Source: F23-B02 sp963640555 (GTDB lineage Bacteria > Bacillota > Clostridia > Oscillospirales > Oscillospiraceae). Taken from it: 6,704 bases of DNA. Positions 1-6,669 of the stretch are shown here, piece by piece. The position numbers and the translations under genes are program-made. The DNA lies in assembly GCA_963640555.1 (NCBI GenBank), contig CAVHZB010000097.1, forward strand, positions 1 through 6,704, given 5' to 3'. How positions within the stretch are numbered: position 1 is the first letter of the stretch; each line of letters begins with the position of its first letter. The notes under the pieces are model-generated. The model made no database searches, was not told the origin of the DNA, and saw nothing but the letters and a program-made list of their open reading frames with translations.

Positions 1-77
1 ACGGAGTGACTCTTTTTTAATACATCGCTTTTATGCTTTATTTCTGAGAACAGAGCCTTTGCAAAACGCGCCTTCAT
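1..77 (-). CDS. 5' end of an unidentified CDS, truncated by the window edge
   Basis: An open frame begins with ATG at 77-75 and stays open to the window edge, giving about 25 residues that start MKARFAKALFSEIKHK and continue with a lysine- and serine-rich stretch. A purine-rich GAAGG (86-82) lies 4 nt before the ATG, an acceptable though short ribosome-binding spacing. The start sits 18 nt beyond the licA-like stop, matching the tight packing of the operon upstream. The visible part is basic and amphipathic with no signal peptide or recognisable motif, so no function can be given. By context it could be another phosphocholine or teichoic-acid gene (a LicD-type transferase or choline transporter would be expected somewhere), but that is inference only. 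It could also be a chance frame, since 77 bases is little evidence. Confidence 0.45.
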   Translation of the reverse strand, partial: MKARFAKALFSEIKHKSDVLKKSHS

Positions 78-95
78 ACTCCCTTCATTTGAGCT

Positions 96-1001
96 TCAAA
101 TGTCCGCAAAGAGCTTAAGATTGTTCTTGAGTCTTTCATAGCGCTCACGCGCCCAATCCTCGATCGGCTGACCGTCATACGGCACGCGGGTCTTCCCCCA
201 CAGCATCCAGAAGTAATCGACATAGAGCTTGCTCGCGAAAAAATGCCTGTACTCGTTCTTATCTGGCTTTTTGCCTAAATACTCAGCGAGCAGCAGCTGA
301 TCCTCCTTGGCGGTGTAATAGCCCTCTATCGAGATATTGGCAAGATCCCATATGCCGTCGTTCATGCCGGCATACTCCCAGTCGACGAGATACATCCTGT
401 CGTCATCACCGCACACCACCCAGTTCTCGCACAGGGGGTCATTATGGCACGGCACCTTTTTTATTTTGCAGGTGTTATCCTCCTGCGCCTTGATGTCGGT
501 CACGGCTGCCTTGAGCCGCGGATAATCCGGATACATATAAACGCCGGTTTCCTCGATCAGCCTTTCATATCCGGCAGTCTTATCGAATAAATCAAAATCA
601 ACGCCGGTATCCTCCCCGCTGTCGTGCAGCATTCTGAGGATACGCGCCGCCTGGCGGATGCGCTTATCCTCGCGCATCGTTTCCGCAGACATGGTAATGG
701 CATTCGGGATAAACTCCGATACCTTGGCCCCGTCAGCGCCGAAATAGTAAACTCTTGCATCAATGCCTATTCTGCACGCAAGCTCAGTGCTCACCTTTTC
801 GTCACTGCGGTCAATGATCTCCTCGGTGCCGTCACCGGGGATACGCACCATGCAGCGGCTTCCGTCGGGAAATTCTACGCGATAGGTACGGTTCGTGAGC
901 CCTCCCATCCGCTGAATATCATGGTAATCCGAATGTCCGAACACATTTTCAAGCAGCGCCTTGACTCTGGCAATATCCGCTTTGATTATGCCTTTAGCCA
1001 T
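96..1001 (-). CDS. licA: LicA-like choline kinase (aminoglycoside-phosphotransferase/choline kinase fold)
   Basis: Predicted cytoplasmic kinase of 301 residues that would phosphorylate choline with ATP, the first step of the phosphocholine branch (Lic pathway). Seen in sequence: an N-lobe glycine-rich loop with GGLTNRTYRVEF (33-44); a VRIPG strand (52-56); the Brenner-type catalytic loop CHNDPLCENW (185-194) with D188 as likely base and N193 as a metal ligand; and VDWEYAGMND (206-215), whose D207 takes the DFG-Asp role and whose WEYAG is characteristic of choline/ethanolamine kinases. C-terminal aromatic helices follow. The frame is open up to 1061, but the ATG at 1001-999 is preferred: it has a good GGAGAAGG site, homology begins there, and it overlaps the preceding licC-like stop by 8 nt, implying translational coupling. 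Choline rather than ethanolamine or another amino alcohol is inferred from the WEYAG motif and the adjacent cytidylyltransferase. Length is normal for the family. Confidence 0.85.
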   Translation of the reverse strand: MAKGIIKADIARVKALLENVFGHSDYHDIQRMGGLTNRTYRVEFPDGSRCMVRIPGDGTEEIIDRSDEKVSTELACRIGIDARVYYFGADGAKVSEFIPNAITMSAETMREDKRIRQAARILRMLHDSGEDTGVDFDLFDKTAGYERLIEETGVYMYPDYPRLKAAVTDIKAQEDNTCKIKKVPCHNDPLCENWVVCGDDDRMYLVDWEYAGMNDGIWDLANISIEGYYTAKEDQLLLAEYLGKKPDKNEYRHFFASKLYVDYFWMLWGKTRVPYDGQPIEDWARERYERLKNNLKLFADI

Positions 1002-1872
1002 TTTCCTTCTCCAATTTTTCAGTCTCGTAGTAATACCTGTATCTGTCTTTACCGAACACAAAGGTGCATCCTATCGCCTGTGTACCGCTGACAGCCTTTA
1101 TGGCGTCAAAGCAGCTCAGCTCACGCTCACGGCAGTTAAGCTCTGATGCAATGTGCTTTATTATATTCGAACGGGTGTCGTCGACATAGCTTTCGTCAAA
1201 CTGTCTGAGCTCGTCAAGGCTGTCAAATTCAAAGATATCGTCGTCCTCATAGTGGCGTATGCGCAGCTTCAGCTCGTCAAGATGCTCGGCATATACCGCA
1301 TCCCAAAGCTTATCGCGTATTTCCGGAGTGTCGTACTCCCGCTCAAGTATCTCAATAAATTTGCGGCTGAAGCGCTCGTCCCAGAACGCATGCCCCATCA
1401 TGTACCATGAGTTCTCGCCGCCCTCGCACGCACTGTCTATGTATCCTTCCTCGTCTTCGGTGATACACCATTCTGCCGTTTTGCCGTGGGAATACAGCGC
1501 CGCGTAATACGGGTCGCTCACCTCATTTTCAAACGGGTTTTTGGTAAAATAGTTATCCGACGAGCAGATATATGAGTTTCCGAGAAGCTCCCGCACCACA
1601 TAGATGCTCGAGTGGTTGTTACGCCGGTCGTACTCGGTGTTTTCAACGATCCTGATACCGTATTTTGCCTTGAGATACTCGAAGCGTTCCTTCATGTACC
1701 CCGAAACGAGCACGATCTCGCCGATCCCCGCGTCCTTCAGCTGCCGGATCTGGCGCTCCATGAGCACCTCTCCGCGCACGGTGAGCAGTCCCTTATGCGT
1801 TTCATACGACAGGGGTGCGAAGCGGCTGGAGGTCCCCGCTGCCATTATGATGGCGTTATCTACCTTATACAT
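994..1872 (-). CDS. licC: LicC-like CTP:phosphocholine cytidylyltransferase with C-terminal extension
   Basis: Predicted cytoplasmic nucleotidyltransferase of 292 residues that would make CDP-choline from phosphocholine and CTP. The N-terminal Rossmann-like domain shows the nucleotide-binding signature AAGTSSRFAPLS (11-22) with R17, K27 of the pyrophosphorylase motif, and the metal-binding region SSDNYF (104-109) with D106. E214-D226 (EFDSLDELRQFDE) matches the end of the LicC-type catalytic domain. About 60 residues follow (roughly 234-292) that standalone LicC proteins (about 230 residues in Streptococcus) lack; these resemble the start of a choline-kinase N-lobe (see findings). The ATG at 1872-1870 has a strong GGAGG 5 nt upstream and is 12 nt from the preceding stop; the 3' end overlaps the kinase gene by 8 nt. 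Other sugar- or polyol-phosphate nucleotidyltransferases share this fold, but the AAGTSSRFAPLSYE signature and kinase neighbour favour phosphocholine. Substrate is not proven by sequence. Confidence 0.85.
   Translation of the reverse strand: MYKVDNAIIMAAGTSSRFAPLSYETHKGLLTVRGEVLMERQIRQLKDAGIGEIVLVSGYMKERFEYLKAKYGIRIVENTEYDRRNNHSSIYVVRELLGNSYICSSDNYFTKNPFENEVSDPYYAALYSHGKTAEWCITEDEEGYIDSACEGGENSWYMMGHAFWDERFSRKFIEILEREYDTPEIRDKLWDAVYAEHLDELKLRIRHYEDDDIFEFDSLDELRQFDESYVDDTRSNIIKHIASELNCRERELSCFDAIKAVSGTQAIGCTFVFGKDRYRYYYETEKLEKENG
1005..1012 (-). promoter_or_regulatory. Ribosome binding site that decides the licA-like start
   Basis: GGAGAAGG on the minus strand, with its GGAG core 7 nt from the ATG at 1001-999. 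It lies inside the last codons of the licC-like gene. No comparable site precedes the longer alternative start at 1061, which would overlap licC by about 68 nt. Confidence 0.7.
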
Positions 1873-1884
1873 ATCGTCCTCCGT

Positions 1885-4641
1885 TCAGTCTTCCTTAGTC
1901 AGTACGGCATCCTCGCCTACGAGCTGCCAATTGTTTTTATTCCATATGCTGTCGTGCACGGTGTACCAGTCGCCGGCAATATACTGCTTTCCGCAGTTAT
2001 TTTCAACGCTCCAATTATATGAGAAAAATACATACTGATCGTGTTCGGTTTTCGCATTGCTGTTTATCACATTGCCCGTGAACGGGTTCACGGGGTTCTG
2101 AATCACACCCTGAGTTGCCAGCGTGGGTGTGTCGGCGGCGGTCATGAACTCATCGGAGGTCGTAAAGCCCTCTGCGTTAAAGTCCTTGACCAGCAGGAGA
2201 GAAAAGAAGCCCTCCGCATCCAGTCCGTCATCGGTAATGAGCTCTTCAAACTGTCCGAGGCTCTGACCATGGTCCGAAACGATTATTATCCTCGTGTTGT
2301 CGTATACGCCGTTTGCCCGCAGATAGTCGAACCAATTTCCGATCTGGATGAGGGCTGCCATATTGGCCTGATAGTGAGTATACGCGCTCAGCTCGTCGAC
2401 CTTCATGGTGCGGCCGTCAACGGTGAATCTGCCGGCATTATTCTCTTCATACTCGGTGTTATCCACATTCTGCGCAGGAACATAGTCCGGCTCCTGAAGC
2501 AGCATGGGTTCATGGGTCGTGTCATTGGTCATAACGAACAAATTGTTGCCGTTTTCCGTTATGCGAGTCACATTCGACAGATTGCAGAGCGTGTTGTAGG
2601 AATCCATAAACTGCGATGCCACACCGCTGGATTTAAATAATCCGTCCTCGGTCTGACCGCCGTAGCCTTCTTCGACTTCCGTATTGCCCTGATTATAGCT
2701 GCCATAGGAATAGAGCGTTCGCTGGATGCACAGCGGTGAGGACTTCATTAGCGCATAGCAGAAGAAATTGCGCTTGTTATTGCTTATTGAAGCCTCCTTG
2801 AGCTCCGGCTCGGTGAACTGTCCCTTGGTGTTATATGCGCGTATGTTCTCATAGCCGTCGAATATGGTAAGGTCGGGAATATACTGATAATTGGCATAAA
2901 CGGGATCAAAGAATGTGACATTATAGCCGTTATTTGCAAACAGGACCGGCAGAACGCTCAGCGCTTCATTGTGCTTGTCCATGAGCAGCTCATCATCTCT
3001 GGCGTTCATATTTGCCGGTGAGTACTCATATCCGCCGAACAGCGACGGAGTGCTCATATTTGTTTTAATTCCAAGCGAGGTCACATTATTGTAGTATGTA
3101 AAGCCGTCAAACTTTGCCTGAAGCTCTGGCTTTTCGTTGAAAATATACGGAATATACGCTCCCATGCCGCGATCGAGCATCATCACGATCACATTTTTGC
3201 CGGTTTTGCTCAGCTCCAGCTGCGGCTGAGTACTGTCATTCTTGGAATTTTCGATCAAGGTGTCCACGGACCTGAATATGCCGACGGAGTTTATCGTTGA
3301 CATGCACACAAGCGCTATGATGCCAACGGTCATTATTCCGGGGATATGCTTTTTCCATCGTCCCGCGGCGATATAGAGGAGCACCGCAACAGCTGCCGCT
3401 ACCGCAAGGTTTATAAGCATCTGCTTTAATGTGAAGGTCATGCCATTGTCAAACTTAAGGCTCGACGAAAGGTTTCCGAGATCCCGTCCGAAGAACATAT
3501 AGTTCACTGTTGCGACACCGCACAGCGCCCATATGCATTTATCCATAAACGCTTTGACCGCAGGCTTTGCAAGGCTGTAGAATATGCCGAACCATATAAC
3601 GAAGGTTCCTACAGCGAAGCAGAATGCGCTGACTATGTACCATGCCGGGTGGCAGAACACTACCATGTCGACAAATTCCTGCGGCGAGGCGTTTATCACC
3701 GCCGACGGGATCAGGAGCCCTGTGAGCACGGCAAGGAATATCCCGCCGGTTATAAATATCTTTTTGTTTGGCTGGGCATCCCTGAGCTTTTCCGGAACCT
3801 TGACCTTGTCCCTTAAAAGAGTGACCAGGATCGGAAGCTGAAGTACTACGCCCGCCGCAGCGAAGAATGCCGTACGGCGTATCGTCGGATTTTCATAGAA
3901 AAACAGTCCGAACACTATGCAGGCAATGCCGCAGATGCAGGCAAGCCATGCCAGTATCTTTTCGGCATGCCTGAGCTTGTAGAATATCGTTTTTATGAGT
4001 GAAAACAGGTTGTTGAGAGTCCAGTAGAATACAAGTCCCGCAGGCGAGGTGTACAGAAATACGAGGAAAAACAGCGCCATTGCGTAGAGCTGTATCTTTG
4101 TTTTCGGAAGACTGCCCTTGGTGAAAATAACGCAGGATATAAGATTTATTACCGTCATTATTATCGGCAGGACATTTACCGTGAGCCCGCCGACGGTCAG
4201 CAGTCCGTCGGGCTTGCCGAGGTCGGTTATCGGTCCGAAGGACACTCCGTGCAGAAGCTCAAGCCCCGACAGGAAGGTATACGCCGCGATAAAAAACGGT
4301 ATCTCAAGAAACAGTGAGGTCGCGCCCTTGAGGACATAGGTCGGCTTATAATCGTTCTGCCGGTAATATGTCTGGAGCATCATCATGCGCTCGTCGCCGC
4401 GGAATGTTTTCTTGATGTGCGAAACACCCTTATGCAGCCGCAGCTCCATCCGGCGCTCATCCTCCTGCATGGCGTCGGCGCGCCTGTAGAGCGGCAGGAC
4501 GAGGAAGTTCATTGCAAGACTCAGTGCTATTATTGAAAGCCCGGGGTCGCCGATAACGCGGTTGGCTATCACAAACACCACCTCAAACAGCAGCTGAAGC
4601 GGCTTTATGAGCAGCGTTCCCAATATGCTGAAAAATGACAT
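1885..4641 (-). CDS. YidC/Oxa1-like membrane region fused to an extracytoplasmic alkaline-phosphatase/sulfatase-fold domain
   Basis: A 918-residue membrane protein in three parts. Residues 1-225 resemble YidC/Oxa1/Alb3 insertases: a first helix near 10-28, a core helix near 35-52, a charged cytoplasmic hairpin (about 53-100) with GDERMMMLQTYYRQN and KPTY, then FLEIPFFIAAYTFLS (111-125) and later helices ending SPAGLVFYWTLNNLFSLIK (199-217). Residues about 228-450 add roughly six more hydrophobic segments. From about 480 a large domain shows alkaline-phosphatase-superfamily features: VIVMMLD (484-490, D490 metal ligand), a likely nucleophile region with T527 in GIKTNMSTPSLFGGY, TNDTTHEP (705-712, H710), VSDHG (788-792, D790/H791), and H867. 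This resembles the LtaS/MdoB/YejM branch, so phosphoglycerol or similar phospho-group transfer or hydrolysis outside the membrane is inferred. The ATG follows the upstream stop by 1 nt, with GGAGAG nearby. Whether the YidC-like part inserts proteins is unknown. Confidence 0.88.
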   Translation of the reverse strand: MSFFSILGTLLIKPLQLLFEVVFVIANRVIGDPGLSIIALSLAMNFLVLPLYRRADAMQEDERRMELRLHKGVSHIKKTFRGDERMMMLQTYYRQNDYKPTYVLKGATSLFLEIPFFIAAYTFLSGLELLHGVSFGPITDLGKPDGLLTVGGLTVNVLPIIMTVINLISCVIFTKGSLPKTKIQLYAMALFFLVFLYTSPAGLVFYWTLNNLFSLIKTIFYKLRHAEKILAWLACICGIACIVFGLFFYENPTIRRTAFFAAAGVVLQLPILVTLLRDKVKVPEKLRDAQPNKKIFITGGIFLAVLTGLLIPSAVINASPQEFVDMVVFCHPAWYIVSAFCFAVGTFVIWFGIFYSLAKPAVKAFMDKCIWALCGVATVNYMFFGRDLGNLSSSLKFDNGMTFTLKQMLINLAVAAAVAVLLYIAAGRWKKHIPGIMTVGIIALVCMSTINSVGIFRSVDTLIENSKNDSTQPQLELSKTGKNVIVMMLDRGMGAYIPYIFNEKPELQAKFDGFTYYNNVTSLGIKTNMSTPSLFGGYEYSPANMNARDDELLMDKHNEALSVLPVLFANNGYNVTFFDPVYANYQYIPDLTIFDGYENIRAYNTKGQFTEPELKEASISNNKRNFFCYALMKSSPLCIQRTLYSYGSYNQGNTEVEEGYGGQTEDGLFKSSGVASQFMDSYNTLCNLSNVTRITENGNNLFVMTNDTTHEPMLLQEPDYVPAQNVDNTEYEENNAGRFTVDGRTMKVDELSAYTHYQANMAALIQIGNWFDYLRANGVYDNTRIIIVSDHGQSLGQFEELITDDGLDAEGFFSLLLVKDFNAEGFTTSDEFMTAADTPTLATQGVIQNPVNPFTGNVINSNAKTEHDQYVFFSYNWSVENNCGKQYIAGDWYTVHDSIWNKNNWQLVGEDAVLTKED

Positions 4642-4642
4642 G

Positions 4643-5884
4643 CTATTTCTCTCCTATCCTGCGGTTGTCCAACTGCTTGAGCTTATCGACAATATAATCG
4701 GCAGTGAGCCGCGCTCCCTCGCCGCGCTTCTCCCATGTTTCGGCACGAACCTCGTCCCTGCCGGCGCCGTAGTGCGGATCGGTCAGGCATTCGTCTATCA
4801 TCTCCCGCAGAGACGACATATTATCAGGCGTCAGCTTCTGCCCGATGCGCGGCAGCGCGGTAAAGGTCCAGTACGGCGTGTCGAGCCACCATGAATCGTA
4901 TGGCGAATTGTCAAACTCGGTGTCGGCGTAAATGACCGGCTTATCGTAAACGAGCGCAAAGTCGAAGATAACACCGGAGAAGTCCGATATAAGTATATCC
5001 GAACGGCGCAGAACATCGAAATTATCCGTGTCGCGGTTCCACTCGAGCTGCTCGGACTCGGGGTACTTGCTCATTATTCTGTCGAGCATGGCCTTTTCGG
5101 AGGTAAAGGACTGCGGATGCGGGCGCACGATTATGTGATATCCCGTGTCCAGCAGGACCTCGATTATCTTTTCACCGTATTTTTTCAGTATCGCGCTATC
5201 GCCCCACGATGGAGCAAGCAGTACCGTTTTCTCGTGCGCCGGCAGCTCCGGAGCCGCCTTCAGGCGGGCGTACATATCATCCATATAAGGTATGCCGACC
5301 TTGACTACCTCCTTTTCGGGCAGACCGCGGAGCTTTTCGAGCGCGCGCACATCCCGCACCTGATACTCGCCCGAGAGCAGTATCGCATCGTAGTAATCTA
5401 TGCCGAACATCCTGTAGCCGGTTATGTCGCTCGCGGCGTGCGGGAGATGAATATAGTAATCCACCTGCTTTGAGCGCTTCCACTGGTACACATCAAGTCC
5501 CGGAGTCGTTGACAAAAGCACGGACGCGTTGAGAAAATTGAGCTTTGCAAACGCCTTGTTCCCCTCGCCTATAAACTCCGCCTTTATATGCTCAAGCTCG
5601 TTTTCGAGCACCGGATCGTCGGCAGAGGCGGTCATATATACAACATCCACTCCGCGTGCATCAAGCTCGCGGCACACGGGCTTAAACACGCTCCAGTACC
5701 GCTTATCGTCGGAGAATATAACAAGCGGCAGTCTGTCCGCCGCTGCATCCACCTTTTTGCCGCCGCTCAGGATAAATCGCAGCTTTATAAACCACGACTT
5801 AAGCATATAGCTTACGGCTCCTATAATTCCGATGAGTATGGCAAACAGCATGCTGCCGGTGCCGGGATCTATGTACAGTCTCAT
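4643..5884 (-). CDS. Membrane-anchored CDP-glycerol glycerophosphotransferase family protein (TagB/TagF-like)
   Basis: Predicted 413-residue peripheral/membrane enzyme of the CDP-glycerol:poly(glycerophosphate) glycerophosphotransferase family, which adds glycerol-phosphate units (in relatives also ribitol-phosphate) to teichoic-acid-type carriers at the cytoplasmic face. The N-terminus has IDPGTGSML (5-13) leading into one hydrophobic segment (about 12-35), then a basic linker. The GT-B-like body has VDYYIHLPHAASDITGYR (141-158; H146 or H149 is the likely counterpart of the first catalytic histidine), VLLAPSWGDS (221-230), VRPHPQS (253-259, the second conserved histidine) and DILISDFSGVIFDF (296-309), the family's CDP-binding signature, followed by KPVIY. 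Length matches single-domain TagB-like members rather than long TagF. The ATG at 5884-5882 is preceded by AAGGAG 10 nt upstream. It is the first gene of the compact block, 1 nt from the fusion gene. Donor identity (CDP-glycerol versus another CDP-polyol) cannot be settled from sequence. Confidence 0.88.
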   Translation of the reverse strand: MRLYIDPGTGSMLFAILIGIIGAVSYMLKSWFIKLRFILSGGKKVDAAADRLPLVIFSDDKRYWSVFKPVCRELDARGVDVVYMTASADDPVLENELEHIKAEFIGEGNKAFAKLNFLNASVLLSTTPGLDVYQWKRSKQVDYYIHLPHAASDITGYRMFGIDYYDAILLSGEYQVRDVRALEKLRGLPEKEVVKVGIPYMDDMYARLKAAPELPAHEKTVLLAPSWGDSAILKKYGEKIIEVLLDTGYHIIVRPHPQSFTSEKAMLDRIMSKYPESEQLEWNRDTDNFDVLRRSDILISDFSGVIFDFALVYDKPVIYADTEFDNSPYDSWWLDTPYWTFTALPRIGQKLTPDNMSSLREMIDECLTDPHYGAGRDEVRAETWEKRGEGARLTADYIVDKLKQLDNRRIGEK

Positions 5885-5925
5885 TCTTCCGGTTCTCCTT
5901 AAAAGAGCATGATATCTAAAGCTTA

Positions 5926-5953
5926 TAATGCATTCCTTAAGAGGAATGCATTA
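5926..5953. repeat. Perfect inverted repeat, 11-bp arms with 6-nt loop
   Basis: TAATGCATTCC (5926-5936) is the exact reverse complement of GGAATGCATTA (5943-5953), separated by 6 nt. It lies in the gap before the CDP-glycerol transferase gene, 42 bp upstream of its ATG. On the minus-strand RNA it would form a stable hairpin but is not followed by a U-tract, so it is not a standard intrinsic terminator. It could be an attenuator, a processing or RNA-stability element, or a dyad operator. Confidence 0.85.
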
Positions 5954-5971
5954 AGGCAGATCTGCCTTAAT
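5950..5971. repeat. Perfect 22-bp palindrome
   Basis: ATTAAGGCAGA (5950-5960) followed directly by its exact reverse complement (5961-5971). It begins 14 bp after the protease stop codon (minus-strand order) and shares 4 bp (5950-5953) with the neighbouring inverted repeat. With no loop, it is more typical of a dimeric protein-binding site than of a terminator, although as RNA it could fold with a small loop. No U-run follows on either strand. Confidence 0.85.
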
Positions 5972-5985
5972 CAATTTTCATTTAT

Positions 5986-6624
5986 TTACATTTTCCTCAG
6001 TATTGCATATCCGATCGCGGCATATACTGCCGCAGCGGCGATATACAGCGCAGCGTATCCCTCCGCCGAGGTCTGCCACCCGCTGAGGTTTATACAGGAG
6101 TGTATGACGACCGGTATGGCAAGGCTTCCCGTCAGGTATCTTGAGGCAGCAAGCGCGAAGCCGGCTCCGGCAGCACACACAAGCTGCACCGCAGATGCTC
6201 CGTTAAAGCAGTGCATCAGTGCAAACAGCAGTGCGCTCAGTGCAGCGCCCGCGAGCATTCCGCATTTGCCGCGCAGCGCCTCGGGCAGGAAGCCGCGAAA
6301 AAAGAATTCCTCTCCGAATGCGGTATAAACGATATACGCTGCCGTCAGGAGCGTGAGCTTTGGTATGCCGAACGCGATCAGGTTTACAGCAGGAAGCAGC
6401 AACAGCAGCGGCAGGAGCATTGCGCAGTCACGGCGGTCGAGGTGCTTTACCCTGCAAATACCGTATGCCGCCGCGCTGTTATTACGCTTTACGCATAAAA
6501 GCAGTGCCGTCCAGTACGCGGTCAGCAGTGTAATCGTCAGCATATATGCCGCCGCCTGCGGAAGTTCGAGCCATTGCACAGCGAGAAATATCAGCCCATA
6601 CGGGACGAGCCACAGCAGCTTCAC
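5986..6624 (-). CDS. CPBP-family (CAAX/Rce1-type) intramembrane metalloprotease
   Basis: Predicted 212-residue polytopic membrane protease. Family motifs are visible in order: GEEFFFRGFL (104-113) with the EExxxR motif (E105, E106, R110); FALMH (134-138) with H138; and IHSCIN (174-179) with H175 and N179. These are the expected metal and catalytic positions of the CPBP (PF02517-type) family. Several hydrophobic segments cover about 3-20, 26-44, 68-84, 90-104, 122-140, 147-163 and 190-208. The start is GTG (6624-6622): a TAG lies in frame two codons upstream, and a GGGG-rich patch and AGGA lie within about 15 nt before it. The gene has its own candidate promoter and is separated from the teichoic-acid block by 101 bp with two palindromes. 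Members act in prenyl-protein processing, bacteriocin self-immunity or unknown substrate cleavage; which applies here is not evident. The sequence is alanine-rich. Confidence 0.88.
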   Translation of the reverse strand: MKLLWLVPYGLIFLAVQWLELPQAAAYMLTITLLTAYWTALLLCVKRNNSAAAYGICRVKHLDRRDCAMLLPLLLLLPAVNLIAFGIPKLTLLTAAYIVYTAFGEEFFFRGFLPEALRGKCGMLAGAALSALLFALMHCFNGASAVQLVCAAGAGFALAASRYLTGSLAIPVVIHSCINLSGWQTSAEGYAALYIAAAAVYAAIGYAILRKM

Positions 6625-6669
6625 CGGCTACCCCGTCCTTTCTGTCAGGATGCACACGCAGTAACGCTT

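Noticed and set aside
86..102. Short inverted repeat CATTTGA-GCT-TCAAATG across the licA-like stop codon as a terminator
   Set aside because: The stem is only 7 A/T-rich base pairs and no U-tract follows on the minus strand; the next bases are purine-rich and look like a ribosome-binding site for a further gene.
1002..1061. Longer start for the kinase at 1061 adding 20 residues
   Set aside because: It would overlap licC by about 68 nt, lacks a ribosome-binding site, and the extra residues are basic and unlike the family; the ATG at 1001 has GGAGAAGG.
624..1091. 155-residue plus-strand open frame opposite the licA-like gene
   Set aside because: It covers the complement of the kinase N-lobe and the end of licC, whose motifs are clear on the minus strand, and its translation shows no family features.
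2041..2640. 199-residue plus-strand open frame antisense to the fusion gene
   Set aside because: It lies wholly inside a gene with clear domain motifs on the other strand, has no recognisable motif, and no promoter or convincing ribosome site; it looks like a shadow of the coding bias.
5905..5960. Sigma-A promoter inside the 5885-5985 gap using TATAAG (5927-5922) as -10
   Set aside because: No acceptable -35 hexamer lies 16-18 bp upstream (TGCATT at 17 bp matches poorly), so the call is too weak to list as a feature.
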